The notes under the pieces: generated by a model
Database searches by the model: none
The model's input: the letters and a program-made list of their open reading frames with translations, nothing else
Told to the model about the DNA's origin: nothing
NCBI GenBank assembly: GCA_019914995.1
Contig: CM034141.1
Location: 6,984,001 to 7,048,000 of the forward strand
DNA from: Acanthochlamys bracteata
Taxonomy: Eukaryota > Streptophyta > Magnoliopsida > Pandanales > Velloziaceae
Reading direction: 5' to 3'
DNA: 64,000 nt
In this document: positions 11,069 through 24,218 of the stretch, piece by piece
Numbering within the stretch: the first letter of the stretch is position 1
How the letters are laid out: each line of letters opens with the position of its first letter
Made by a program: the position numbers and the translations under genes

Positions 11069-13004
11069 GCTCAACAAGGAACATGGAACTGGATGATCGT
11101 GACATGTCTTTTGGATAGGGAGCAATAGTTAAAGATAGTGAGACATATGCATTACAGTCTTGCTTCCTGGATGAACAGGGACATGGAAAAATCAGCTTTG
11201 TTCATTAATTATGCATAATGATGACATGTCACTGTTGCTCCAGTTGCTATGAAGAAAAACCCTTTTTTGGTTGTTTGTTCCTGTTGCATGACAGGGTCTC
11301 TCGCATCAGGAATGTTTATCTTGTATCTTGAAAACTCAAAATATGTATGTGAAAGTTAAGCTGAATAACTGATGTAGTCGTGTTTTCGAAACTTTTATGC
11401 TGTGAAAAACTTGTATCCATCACTTGAAAAACAATTCATTACGGACAGAAATGAAGTTAAGCAACTGTTTGGTTTACAGTTGATGTTGTTGTTCTTCCGA
11501 TCAGAGCGGAGGAGCGTCGACTGCGATCGTGCCACCACATTGCGGAACACTCTGGAGGGAGCATGCAGGTTACCAGTAGCTCCTGTTCTTGCTAAGGTTT
11601 GGCAATCTTAACACAGTCGTTTCATTTAATAACAAGAGAACAAGTAGCAGAAACTGCTCACTTGGCTCAAATCCCTTTCTTGTTTTGTTTTGGAACTCGA
11701 AAGACATGTTTGAACACACACAACCCCACAACCCAACACCTGTTTAGGTTCATTGCATTCATTGACCCCTACTACGGTTTCAATATTTTCTGCTTACATT
11801 ACATGTGTGTTCGACACCTGTATCCGAATCCGAGTAACATAATCAGCAACGGTAATTTTTTGGGAGCAAGCTCTGGTAGTGATGGACATCACGTCGGGTA
11901 CCATACAGAAGTGTCCCATGGCCGGCCACCGGTGCTCGTCCGTGTCCACTGACACCTGCTTGTAGGCCATGGCCGGTCCCCGGTGGTGCTCGTCGGTGTC
12001 CATTGACACCTGCGTGTAGGCCATGGCCGGACGGATAAGTAATGACGCCAGCGCTCTCTGCTCCTTATCCCTACGTGTATATACTAGTAGCATTTATATA
12101 TACGTTTTCTGTACGATTAAAACCCATACAGAGTTGTATGTTTTGAATCTGAGCTATTAAACTTTGCAAGATATTAGCAGCTTGAGACATGGATTTATCG
12201 AAGAACACCAACTCCTTCTGCAACCTAAAAACATTAAATTCGATCGATCGGTCGTTATTTTGTTTTTTTTTTTCTGCCGACTTTCTTGAAAGATATAAGT
12301 CGTAAGTAGTTCAAGAGTTTGAGTAGAAGTTTTCAAACTCGAGATATAAGGGAGGAACATATGTATCTGAAAAATATATATGTTCTATAATAATCTGTGT
12401 CGTTACTAAGATGCAAAGAAATAAAATCTTGCCGACGAATAAATGAACTATTTTTTTAACCCTTCACGATTAAGGCTATATGAATTTCTCTTGAGTTAAA
12501 CTGCATGAAAGTTTTGTGTTATGAGAAACCTTAAGCTCAAGAACCTGCTCTAAAGGGATAGCTAAGCAAGTGAAGGAAGGATCTTTTTTTAACTCAAACT
12601 CAGAGTGGCAAAGACGATACAACAAACAAAGATTTACATCTTTGGTTTGTATAACAAGCCAAGACTTGGAGTTTTACATGCCAGTCGGGGCACGTCATAA
12701 CAACAAATCTTGCCTTTTAGCCAAGAGTTGAACTTTGCAGAAAGGTAGAGATGTGTGCATTGAACATCAGCATGGCTGAAAACAGTTGAATGTGTGAAGC
12801 TGAGTTAATTCAATATTCTGCATTCAATTCTTGCTGATAAATTACACAAAGTCTTGCATCAAAGAAATGCTCCAATTGCATAACTTGGCATTACATGATT
12901 TCCTCTCTAGCTTTTGTTCAACACAAACGAAGTAGAGATTCAGCGCTGTAGGTTCTGCTCCTGATTGATTTCTACTGCTACTATTAAATGTTTCTCTTTT
13001 TAAC
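11069..13004. other. Convergent intergenic region with minisatellite
   Basis: CFAP20 (+) and the bHLH gene (-) end towards each other here. 11069-11400 is probably CFAP20 3' UTR. 11500-11600 is unusually GC-rich, and 11917-12030 holds a short minisatellite. 12100-13004 is ordinary AT-rich sequence. No frame has family or codon support. Confidence 0.45.
11917..12030. repeat. Minisatellite of about 51-54 bp units
   Basis: Unit 1 (11917-11967) and unit 2 (11968-12021) both start catggccgg and share the core gtgctcgtc-gtgtcca-tgacacctgc-tgtaggc; a third partial catggccgg starts at 12022. The copies differ by single substitutions and a 3-bp indel, which keeps an antisense frame open but gives no known protein. 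Confidence 0.75.
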
Positions 13005-14776
13005 CTACTGGAAAGGGAACATGTTGTTGTTGTTGTTGAACACAACTTGATGCAGAAGGCCTTGCAGTTGTTGTTGTCGTCTCTGCTCATCACACACTGC
13101 CATTGCAGCAGCAGCATTACTTCCACCTTGCTGAAAGGGATGTGCCATTACCAGTGTCAGACAACTCATTTGCTTCGCAAATCCATACTTCAATAAAGCA
13201 ATCATTTAAAAACGAAGTTGAACTTTTCGTATTCAAAATGAGATCGATGATTCAAGAACATAGAATAAATGAATGAACTACACTCATAAAGATTCATCAA
13301 GGTCAGAATGAGAGACCTGTAGATGGAGGAAGGAAACGGGACCATGGTGGTGGTGGGGATGGAGAAGGACAGGGTTGCCTGAGGTATCCATGACTGTGGA
13401 ATGAATGCGATCGGTTTGGAGAACGCAAGGCATTGGGATATGGTCTTGTAGCGGAATGCCTGTGCCATCGCCATTACATTTGCAGATGCTTCTACTGCTG
13501 CTGTGCTCCATCTTCTTAGCATCCAATGCAACATAACAACAGCAACACACACAAATCATATAAGCTTCTCACAAGAAGCACTTATCATTCAGTCAATTCT
13601 TGAATACAATGGCAAGAAAATCAAGTACTAGTCCTACTTCACATGATATTCGAGTGAATTTTTCACGTGAAGAAATAGTTCACCGTGGAAATGAACCAAA
13701 GACTTAATTTACTGCAGAAGAGAAAATAAATGTAGCAGGTTAATATTGATTACCTGTGGTTGGTTCAAGTCTGTATCAAGGTCCTGAGAGAAGTCATAAA
13801 GCAATGGGTGGTTCATTGAAGCAAGCTTCATAGAAAGAAACTGTTCACAATTCATTGAAAACAAATTGCATGACAATGTAGATCAAGAACATAAAATATT
13901 TCAATCTTGCAAAAGTAGCTAGAGTTGAATTTAATTCATGTATAGTACATACCTCAACTTGGTTTTGCAATGATTGAACATAATTGATGATCTCGTCAAG
14001 CATCAATGCCTTCCCTGTAACCTTATCGCAGCCAGGAACTAGTCCCTGCAACATCTTCATCCTCTCACTAATCTTTTCCCTCCTCACCTAGAAAAACACA
14101 AGGCCATCTTCCAACATGATAACTTTGCAACAAATATGAAAAACAGAAAGTGTTGACGGAAGATTTCAATAGTACTCTTTCAGCAAGGCTATGGCTGTCT
14201 GTAGCTTGTCCTCTTCTTGCTCTAACATGAATGTACCCTGCTGGTGGTTTTTCTTGATCACCATTGCTAGCAGAAGTAGCAGCAACAGCTCTGCTCTTCT
14301 TCTGCTCTTCGCTCTTTCCCTTCTGTTCACCATTTTCCTTCTTCTGTCTTCTACCCTTTGCATTCTAAAAGTTTTCAGGGAAAATATGGTCCATCAAGTT
14401 AATCAAAACTCAAGAATGAACTAGTTATTCATGCCAACAACTTGTTTTCACTAGAGAAAATTACTCAAACAACATGAATGCCTACGCAGAAACCAGAACT
14501 TTTGTGGATTACCTTGGTGAGTTGATCATCCCTGTTCTTTCTCTTCTGTTGTTGCTGGGTGATTAGACTAAGAGAGCTAGTAATAGTAGTAGTAGTGGTG
14601 GTGGTGGCGGCGCTCTCATACTGTGGAGTTGATGATTCAACAACACCTGCAGAGTTGATGACTTGAGGAATCATTGCTTCTGATGATGAGTAGTACGAGT
14701 GATCACTGCTAATTTCTCCAACTCCAAGATCATTGCATGGAAGAAATGGAGAGTTTTCGTATGAGAATGTCTCCAT
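13005..14776 (-). CDS. bHLH137: bHLH transcription factor, bHLH137-like
   Basis: Six exons (14513-14776, 14176-14364, 13953-14087, 13754-13840, 13317-13514, 13005-13130) join in phase 0 to 332 residues. The bHLH region at about residues 134-196 contains [18 protein letters not shown], then [41 protein letters not shown] and [10 protein letters not shown]. His146, Glu150 and Arg154 are the H-E-R set expected of G-box binders. The N-terminus is Ser/Thr-rich with Thr and Gln runs; the C-terminus has a His run and ends [10 protein letters not shown], resembling bHLH137. The family acts in light, brassinosteroid and gibberellin-linked growth control. Exon 5 has the least certain start (two in-frame acceptors at 13511 and 13514); its frame was fixed by phase with exons 4 and 6. 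Confidence 0.88.
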
Positions 14777-14861
14777 TGTTGAAAAAAAATAATGAATAAA
14801 TGAGAGAAGGAAAACAGCAGCACAGGAGCAATGTAATGCAACGCAATGCAAGAACTTTGCC

Positions 14862-14886
14862 TATATAATGATAAGCTTTATATAAA
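14862..14886 (-). promoter_or_regulatory. TATA elements of the bHLH gene
   Basis: Read on the minus strand there are two TATA-like words, TTATATAAAG (about 14877-14886) and ATTATATAGG (about 14860-14869). They lie about 85-110 bases before the ATG at 14776, consistent with a short leader. Confidence 0.5.
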
Positions 14887-16493
14887 AGCTGGATGGATAA
14901 AAAAGTTGCCTTACTTATGTTGCTAGGACCATTCGAACTAATTGTAACTATTTAATTAGGTGAAGTCTTAATCTAGAAGAAAAATTAACTTTTGGGTTTG
15001 ATGTTCAGCACTAGAACCAATGCAGTAGAAAGCAACAACAACAGGAGGTCATAAACTATCAGTAGATAAAGACTTCACGGTCCTCTTCTCTACAAAATTG
15101 GACATGAAAATAGAAATTCAAATTTACCATATAAATGTCGTCAAAAAAGAAGATAAAATTATATGAATGATAAATAATAAGCTGTAGGTATACCATCACA
15201 ATCATATTCAGAAAAGAAACACGGTACCGTAACCCATACTTCTGCCAAGCATTTTGTATCTCGTATAGAAACAAACCTTTTCAAGCGAAGCACAAGTATC
15301 AACAGAGAAGTCTGATAACACAGTTTTACGATTGTAAGAGTTTTCAGTTCTACAGGCAGGATATCATAGATACCTTTCATTCACTGCATTTTGAACACCC
15401 ACAGTTATGAAACTTAAAATTCATTATAAGCTGTTTTTTTTTTTTGGCAAGTATATCCTTATTACAGTGAAAAGAAAAGGAAAAACATCGCCGAAGTCAT
15501 ATAATTCGAATCTTTTGGTAAGCTACAAGATGGTAATTGCCTGTGGAGGGCTGTATGAGCATCCCTGACTTTGATCAAAACAACAGCTAAAGTTCTGAAT
15601 GGTGAGGGCGTGCGTGATGCAGTTCAATTGATGCCAGAACCAGCGAGATACTTGTTTGCAAGATCGAAGCAGGTTTCTTTTCCTTGTGTTTCTTGTACAT
15701 CGCATACTGGATTTCATAAATACCATATCTAGATCATACCGTTTCCCTGTTGACGACAAACACGCAACCAATGTTACCAAACTAGTAGAAGGTGAGGGTC
15801 ACGGAAGATCATAGCTACTAGAGGTGCACTTCTGCAGCCTCGCCTCATACAAACCCCACACCCGGCATGCTTCTCTGATTCTCTTCGGATCAGTCGACTT
15901 GCAATCACCAAAAAAAAAAAGGAATAAGAAAAAGAAAGAATTCAAATAAGTGGAGGGATCACCATATCTGTACTGTACAGTGGTTAATGCAAATACAAGC
16001 CCCCCTCTGACATTTTAATATTTTATCTCTCCCATCAAGAAGTAGATAACAGAAACTGAATATACAATGCTGATCAAGTCGCAATAGCTTCTGCAAAGTA
16101 GGAAGCAGTTACTGGTCACCAAAGATGTCCATTATTTCAGATGTCATTCTGCTGCTATCATTAGCAGTGTAAACTGTATCCTAACCTGTACTATATGCTT
16201 GTTTCCAATACTCAGCAGCCTGATTGGACCAAGCCTCCGCAATTTCCAAATCACCCTGTAGAATGGCCTGTTCTCCCAGGTCGGAATAGGTGTGTTAATT
16301 CCTTCGCTTAGAACCGTACTTGAGAGTTTCCTAAGCTACCTCTTCCCAAGGATGGACATTGCGATCCACCATAATCGGTCTCGGGTAACACTTTGCCCTT
16401 AAAACAAATACTATGAACTCCATAAGGATGAAGCATATCAAGTCAGCAAAAACTAGTGTTGCTCCCTCCACATGAAGCAAACAAGATCCTAAC
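14887..16493. other. Intergenic region between bHLH gene promoter and phosphate carrier 3' end
   Basis: The side near 16493 should be the 3' UTR of the phosphate carrier, and the side near 14887 the distal promoter of the bHLH gene. There are short A/T runs (15430, 15910) but no clear repeat. Open frames of 60-85 codons on the minus strand have no family resemblance. Confidence 0.45.
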
Positions 16494-19400
16494 TTAAGCT
16501 GTGTCCAGTTTTGCAGCATCAACGGAAGAAATGGCAGGAGCAGGTGCAGGTGTAACTCCTCCAGTTGTTGGCCTGAATTAGAAAAAGAATGTTTGGTTAA
16601 TGCAAATCATAAGTTCAGTAGGATCATAAATCAAGCTAATCAAAAGAGCCCCAGAAGAGTAAATGGTTTATTTGGTGAACAGGATTGTCAGGGAATTGCT
16701 TTTGCCTAAGTAATTAGATATACATGCGACACATGATAAGCAGAAGAAGCCCGGCACTTACAGGCCAACAAAGACTTTGAAGGCATCATAGATTCCCCAC
16801 TGTGCTCCAGTCAAAGTACCGATCATGACTATACGGAGAGGGAGACCACGGGTGAAGAGGCCCAACAGTCCAAGCTTCTTCACAGCCTGAAATAAAAAGA
16901 AAGGATCAATCAAACAATATCATTCAGATTGGGTTAAAAGCATGTAATCTGCAGACATCCGAACAAATTAACTCACATCACCAACAGTCGCTCCCTTAGC
17001 GTTGTTGAGGAAAGAGACCAGATTATCCGCTGGATGTGAGACGACAGCGCAAAAGACTCCAGCAATATATCCACCAGCAAAGCTGACCGCAAGCTGGAAG
17101 GATTTGCTACACTGGTCCTTGGGAGTTGGAACAGCATGCTTGTAAATCATCTCAACAATAGTCTCAAAAGATGCAAATTTCATCATTGTATCTGCATAAG
17201 AATCTCAAAAATCACTTTTGACCATATTGCATATATCAAATACATGCCAAAATTTTTTCAATTCTTGGTTAACTAATGATCCCGCACACTACAGTCCTAT
17301 CTATTTCTTCTCTCAACCTAACATTTCCTTTACCTAAACCTACTGCGTGCTTCAAACTAACGATTAATGCAGCCAACATATATTCAAATAATCGAAAATC
17401 CCCAAGATGCTAGTTACCAGAGAAATGATCCCATCATACAACACAGGACACTGATCTAGTTTACAAATCAAAAAAGCATAACAGGAAGCATAAATTAATT
17501 CTCTGATGGAATCCTTTTAATATCATCTCACACCTCATAACATATGATAACTTCAAAAGCACAAAGACAACGCATCTTTGACAATGGTGACTACAAAAGA
17601 TGCAATTTGAATTAGCACCTGAACCTTCAAAAAGAATCCACAATCAAACATTGTCGACCACTTCATTGGAGTACAGCCCCAAATCATTGTGGAGATAACT
17701 CAAGCAGAGAGGGCAGTTTACTATATGCACATTTAAAATCCTGAAACCACAAGGTCACAAGAAGAACTATGTGCAGGATATAACACAGATTTCCACAAAC
17801 GAAGAGGCTCCTCACAATCACTTCTTAATTCTGAAGACTATGAAAGTTTCGCTACAGATGCAGATAACCTAACTCGTGATCGAAAAACAACTTCAACCAA
17901 ATATTATTACTCATTTGTAAGACACAACATCCTAAAACTTTGTAGATTGAATCATTGGAGTGCAACACCAAATTCTCTTGGAGAAGACTAAAGCAGATAA
18001 GTGTATTTAGTATATGCACACATAAAATCGTGGAAACCATGGAAAGGTTCCACAAAGAACAGTTTGCAGAAGGCTGAAAATGTTTCAGAACAGAAAGCCA
18101 TCCACAAGGCCTTAGAAAACACGTTAATGTAGAGCCTACAGTATCAAGAATACGAGATTTAGCTTACATGGTATTTGGCGACCCCACAATGGAACTAGAC
18201 CTTTGTACAACCTGTAAGACACACAAGAAAGCTGAGCAATGCATATGACATACAACATCATTCAAATTTTAACCATATCAGGAAGCCCTACCCTAGAACG
18301 CCTTCTGATCTAACAAACTTAGGGAGCCCATCACTCAAGCCTCTGGCAAAACCTTGCTGAGTCTGAACACGCACTTTCACTGCCTCGAAGGGGCAGAGGG
18401 CTACATCAGCAATCACCTCCGCAGAGGCTGCGCCTGCTAGATAGATGAGAGTCTTGTATTTGGCAGCATACTCAGGGCCAGCGATATCAGAGTAGTACTT
18501 CTTGAAGAATTCATAAAAACCAAACTTGCAAGCACCTTGAGCACTGTAACCCAGCAATGTTGGCACCCAACCTCTGAATAAACCCCTCATTCCTTGTTCC
18601 TTCAACAATACACCAAACCCAGACGAGATGCTCTTGTACTTCGAAGGATCAATCTAACAAAATCAACAAAGAGTAAACAATAAGTTCAGAATCTCAAAAT
18701 AAGTACTAACCTAAAACATGAGTATCTTCCAGAAGCTTGACATGTGAAATTCACAGTTTTAAAGCAATAGCTGAATATATGTAATAACCTCAAAGTGAAA
18801 TAGACCACATGCTGAACAAAAAAATACATCACTGAAAATCTGGACACAATGTAAGGTCATAAGAAAACTATTTTCACATTCACAGGTACTTGCTACAGAC
18901 AAAATAAAGCATCCACTATGAGAAAAATCACTACATGCCAAACAAAGAAAAGGACCAGCTGGTTATCTGAGCTGTAGTAAAGAGGACCAGCTGAACCAGC
19001 AAGTCCTGGATTGACAAAAGCCTCTAAGCAAACTTGTACTAATCATTCGATCAGGAGAAATACAATCAGATCCAAGGACGTCAATCATTAAAGCTAATCT
19101 CGTCCCTCAAATCAAGCAAACACTAGTAAATACAGGCAACAATCATCACACCACGAGATACAAATTGCAGCAAGCAATCGCTAACCAGCACAGTTTAAGC
19201 AAGAAAACGATTCAATCTCAAGATTGCAGCAAACACTACGGAACAACCACAGGTCAACAGATCCTGAAACAGCAAAGACCAATAATTCAGGAACAATCCA
19301 GCCAAAAAAACAGTGACACGGAATCTCGAAGTGGCATCTGAGAGATCAATTCGTAGCTACAGTTTAACCAAAACCAAGCGCAGATCGAAACACAGATCAG

Positions 19401-19857
19401 TCTAGCCACAGTCCAGCTACACACATCAACAAGTCAAAAATGCTGGAAAACTAAATCACTCAAAGTTCAACCGATCTAAAAAAACAAAATCTAGAGAATG
19501 ATTTCAGTTCAATACCTGCATATTACACTTGACGAGATCGAGGGGGGTGACAGCTGTATGGGTGAGTCCACAGCTCAGAATACCACCAGCAGTACAAGCA
19601 GCATAGAACTCGGGGGAGTACATCTTGATCTTCTTCTTCCCTTCAATCGGAGCACCGATAAACACAGGAGCAACAGATGAATCCAAAGCAGTCATCGGCG
19701 ATGCTCCGGTTGATGATGCAGCGGCTCCGGTGGTCGAAGGACGAAAGAGACGGTCGAAGGTTAGGGTTTTGGTAGCGGAGCTGGAGTAGAGGAACGTAGG
19801 AATGAGTGCAGACGGGTGATTGTTATTGCTGTTGTTGTTCTTGTCGGAGAACGCCAT
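16494..19857 (-). CDS. PHT3: Mitochondrial phosphate carrier (PHT3 family)
   Basis: This inner-membrane carrier brings phosphate into the mitochondrial matrix for ATP synthesis. Six exons (19516-19857, 18292-18653, 18168-18211, 16977-17191, 16762-16886, 16494-16572) join to 388 residues. Three carrier repeats are visible: [17 protein letters not shown] with the [10 protein letters not shown] signature; [28 protein letters not shown]; and [46 protein letters not shown] is characteristic of the PHT3;1 (MPT3) type. The N-terminal 70 residues are variable and Ser/Thr/Asn-rich, as expected for a targeting region. The C-terminus is Pro/Ala-rich. The leader contains a (CT)n run on the plus strand at 19872-19887. 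An in-frame ATG at 19980 would add 41 residues; I prefer 19857 as the start because the extension overlaps the simple repeat. Confidence 0.94.
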
Positions 19858-19980
19858 TGCAGGAGCTGACTTCTCTCTCTCTCTCTCGCTCGCAGCGGCG
19901 GCTAATAAATGAAAAGAACGGAAGGGGAAGCGAGGACTTCGTTGGGGGTATTTATAAGTGAATCCACGAAGAGAGAACAA

Positions 19981-21110
19981 GTTGACGGAGGGTTAAGTGT
20001 TGTCCGACTCGTTGCTGTGTACAGTGGAGTGTGCATATGGAATCTTCTTTTCTAGCCCGTAACCCGTGCGCTCGCACGGAATATGGATAGCACAAACTGA
20101 CTTATATTACAAAGATTGCTATTAAATTAATTTTGCAACATGTTCACTGTTTTTAAGTTCATGTCTATAGAATTTGCATCCTCTTTCGCTAAACATATCT
20201 TTCTTAAAAAAGAAGTGCTATCTAATTCTTATTTTGAACATGTTGCAAAAATAAAAATTATGATTAGATCTCTTATTTTTATAATTTGCACTTAATTATC
20301 AAGTATATGTAATTCCTTTTATTGTTAAACTCCTTTTTTATTTAACTAGTTATTTGTTTATTAGCTACAATGATCATATTTTTCTAGAAATTGTATTTAG
20401 CTATCTCCTTGTTTTTATCTTAGAGTAAAGATTATGATTTGTCAAATTCTTTAAAATTATATAGTTTGTCAAATTATATTTTTCTTTTTTAATTTACGTT
20501 TCATGTATCTTTTCTATTTGATTTATGCAACATGAACGCATTTGAAAAAGTTTATTAATATCTTTTATAGAAATTATACTGAAAATTGTATACACTTTGG
20601 CGAAAATATTTCACTTCTAGTGAAAGATAAAAAAAATTTGATAATTTTGAAGAAATATTTTGACAAAAAAAGTTTTCTATTTTGAAGAAAACATATAGAA
20701 ATTAATATCCTCTAAGAGTATAGTATGATACGTCCCACCACACGGCTATACATGCGGGCGTTGGAAGGGACACAGTATAATGGATTGATATACCAAGATT
20801 GTGCTAGTTCAAAAATAACGAGAAAACACCAGATCAGAAAACATATAACAAGATTGTTACAGGGTGGTATCCATGAGAAAATTGTACATATAGCTTATGT
20901 ACGCATAGAACCACAAATGTACAAAAACTGGGAACTTACTTGTATCCAGAAATGACCTTAACTGTTGATGGTGCTCTGAGGGAGAAATGTGATGCGGTAT
21001 ATAAGCGTAACGAGGATGGTGGGTTATAATATTCCAAGATGAATAGAGGAGCTTCATTGTTGTGGATTTATCTTCTTAAAAACTTGAGAGTAACCAACAA
21101 CTCTGCTATA
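19981..21110. other. Intergenic region, probable transposon remnant
   Basis: This lies between the carrier promoter and the 3' end of the URI gene. At 20064-20079 there is a GC-rich inverted repeat, ccgtgcg-ct-cgcacgg, just after tctagcccgtaac, followed by about 600 bases of very AT-rich DNA. Such CCCGTGCG...CGCACGG words often mark ends of plant repeats. 20710-21110 is more balanced; its first part has a 76-codon frame without recognisable content. Confidence 0.4.
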
Positions 21111-24100
21111 TCAGTGGAGACCCCTGTTTATCTTGAACCTTGATATTGGCTTAGAGGAGTTTGAAGTCGACGGCTAAATGAGGCGCATATTGGTCAGAAA
21201 TTGTGCAACACAAAGGATAACAAGAGCTCCATACATGCAGCACTATGCTGAGGATTTCAACTAGCTGAGTTTCAAACATGCCGACCAAAAGATAGTTTCC
21301 AAGTCTTACGCTGCATACCTGGCTTGAAGAAGAGGTTTCATTTGACTGGCTGGAGAGAAGACCGTGTTTGCGCTCAACAATGGATCCAACAACATCCTAA
21401 AATAAGTCAATTACAAGCTTAAGTCAATGTTCTAGTACCATAAGATGTGAGGCAAGACACTTGAACTAGTGAACAACACAACACAATACCTTGTTAGCAG
21501 TAGAATATCTTCTTGGTATTTGGCTGTCAGTTTCATCTGAAGAATCCTGAAGAAAAGAAGATCATCTTTAGAAACAAAAAGGCTCCATGCAACATAGAAG
21601 ATTAATGTTTAAAGATAAGCTTGTTTTCCAAACAAACAAATTGGCATTATACTATAAGCTTAGATGTTCACTGTAGGTAATATGTTCCATTTTTTGTTTC
21701 AAAACCCTATATAACAACTAATAATGGCTTCCTTAATTTGTACAAAGTGTAGCTTTATCACTTATAGATATGCTTGAGCTGATAGTCACTTTACAGTCAA
21801 TTACCATGATTCTGTAGTCCTGACGAAAGCTTATTACATCTGGTTTATAGTACTATTAAGTATTGACTTTTCCCAGCACATCTTTTTAAGTAATGAGAAG
21901 TTTATAGTCATAATGAGAAGCTTACAGGAATTATATTGAACTGTTGAGAACTACCCTGAATAGGCTCCAATGCTGTTGCTGATGGCTTAACAACATCATA
22001 CTTCGACTTGTCACTCTGCTAGCCAATTATAACAATCTTATTTATTTAAAGCACATAATGATTTCCAATAAACCATGTCTACCTGCTACCTTCAAACTTC
22101 CACGACCATCATCAAAAGACGCAGAGGTATTAGCATCACCATATTTTCTACTGTTGAGCTCTTCATCTTCTGCAGCATCTTCAAGCTCTAACTTCTCAAG
22201 GTCGTCTAGCCTCTTCCACATACGTTCCATGTCATCTTCTGAGGCTTTCAACTTGGTAACCTCAGAGGAATGCACAAGGCTGGGTTCACTTGAACCTAGA
22301 ATTCAGAATGTAGATGATGGTTAGTTTTGTGCCACTTGAAACATGGCTAGTTCACTTGAACCTAGAATTCAGAAGTGTTGCTTGTTTAAATAGTAGTGAC
22401 AGGTCATCCAGATGGTCTATCAAAAATTCAAAAGTATGAGGTTCATGCAACAGCTGTAAATAAGTTAAACATTTGCAAATGTCAGAATCTATTAAACAAG
22501 CAACACTTGACAAAACTAGTGTTACTAGCATCATGAAGCTAATTCTTGAACTAACACAGTAAAAAGTTAACCTGATCCAGATTCAAATGCTGCTGACTCT
22601 TCAACATAATGCTCTGTTATTTCAACTAGACCTTCCTGTTCCACATAATAGTCAAATATCAAACCTTTGCATCAGTACTTCTTTTTATATCTACACTTTT
22701 ACTATTATATAGTTTTTCCTTTAAAAATGGTATCAATAAATTAGTCTAACAGTCATACTTAACGAGCGCATTTTATATGGGGAAAAACCAAGAACATACC
22801 ATAGGCATAGCACTAATCAAACAAGAGATACACCTACATCAAAGCATGAAAAAGATCACAGGCCACTTGTACTTACGGCAGCCTCAGCAGCTGTGGAGTC
22901 AAAGAACTTAGACTCTTCCTGAAGATCGGCAATTGCCGCCTTTAATGAATCTATTTGTGCTTCCAAGTTCTTTCCCCTCCTTCGCAAAATATCTCCTGTC
23001 TGTTTAGCAGTCCCCTCAGCATAGTACCCCTCACCCAACAACACCTAAAACCAAAAGCTCACTACTGATACAAGGCATACAAAATAGGAAAACAGAGGAA
23101 CAAAGAGCGTAAGAAAGAGAAATGCAAAAGAATACAGACGAGTCATGATCATAGTGAACATTCAACCATGGGTCTGCTAGTATAAGGTGACGACATCCAC
23201 ATGTTTCCAACAAAAAGATTGATCAAATATGAAAATGAACCTCTGGAAACAGCTGAATATATAAAGAGATACTAAAACCCAAAAGTATAACGAAAAATAA
23301 TAAAGCTTAAGTCGGAGAGACTTGCCATAAGTTCGTTGGTGTGGATCAATCTACCAGGGAAAAAAGCTGCGCTTCCAAACGGTACCTGTTGTCAGTTCAT
23401 CTCATATATGAACAGCATTCGCAAGTAAAACATACGTCTACAAACTCCTCAAAGACCAAGTTGAAAAATTTTAAATGAACACAGCACAGCTGAAGAATCA
23501 GCTAGCGAAAAAGACTCAACTATTTCATCAATACATAACGGCCTCTTAGAAAAACTAAAAACTAGCAATAGCATACAAACCCGAGTGGCAAAATTAAAGT
23601 GTCTTGAGGACCCAATTACAAGAATAGATCTTAATAATAATAATAGCACAGATATTATTTCTTAAAACAAACGACTAAAGGTTAACAAACAAACCTGCTT
23701 TCGAGCGTTTCTCTGGACACCCTTACGTACTTGCACCTATTGCTACCCTTGTCACCATCGGATGACAAGTTTTTATCTTTATCTTAATCTATCCGTGATG
23801 GCAGTGCCATCTTCTTCGCAAAATACAGTATCAATCACCCTATGGGCACTAATAATTTAACACTACATGAATATCACTCTCAAAACCTGAGCGAGCAATT
23901 GATTAGTGATGAAATTTTATTTCCTATTCTAGTTCAAGAGCTCAAAAACATTTCAAACTTCAATATACCAACAAGAGAATTGAATTCATTGATCGATTGA
24001 TATAGTACCATGATGTTGTGATGGAGTTGTTCGGGGAGTCTATCGATAAGAGAAACGAGCTTGTTGTTATCGTCGACGAAAGAATTGAGGAGATCGATCT

Positions 24101-24218
24101 CGTCAGAGCGGGTTGCGATGGCTTCGTCAACCCTAGTCGCTGCTTTCTTCGTCTCCTCAGCTGAGAATATAGACTCCAACGGTGTCACCGTGCTCTTGAC
24201 TGGTCTTGCTCCCACCAT
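21111..24218 (-). CDS. URI: Unconventional prefoldin RPB5 interactor (URI) homologue
   Basis: URI is a prefoldin-like subunit of the R2TP/prefoldin-like chaperone system and binds the RPB5 subunit of RNA polymerases. Nine exons were placed: 24009-24218, 23326-23385, 22877-23044, 22572-22635, 22090-22295, 21926-22015 (or to 22018), 21490-21546, 21319-21396, 21111-21173, giving 331 residues (332 with the other acceptor). The N-terminal prefoldin fold is recognisable: LPEQLHHNIM-VPFGSAAFFPGRLIHTNE and VLLGEGYYAE, followed by a coiled coil. DDMERMWKRLDDLEKLE resembles the central URI helix. The C-terminus has GSIVERK and ends KPISRFKINRGLH, matching the conserved URI tail motif (K-P-x-S-R-F-K). 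Intron 2 seems to start with GC rather than GT. Exon 6 has two acceptors three bases apart. Confidence 0.85.

Noticed and set aside
11402..11611. 69-codon frame in a GC-rich patch after CFAP20
   Set aside because: Lies in or beyond the CFAP20 3' UTR and shows no recognisable motif.
13202..13552. Alternative frame of bHLH exon 5 ([15 protein letters not shown]...)
   Set aside because: Its phase does not fit exon 4 and leads exon 6 away from the [10 protein letters not shown] end typical of bHLH137.
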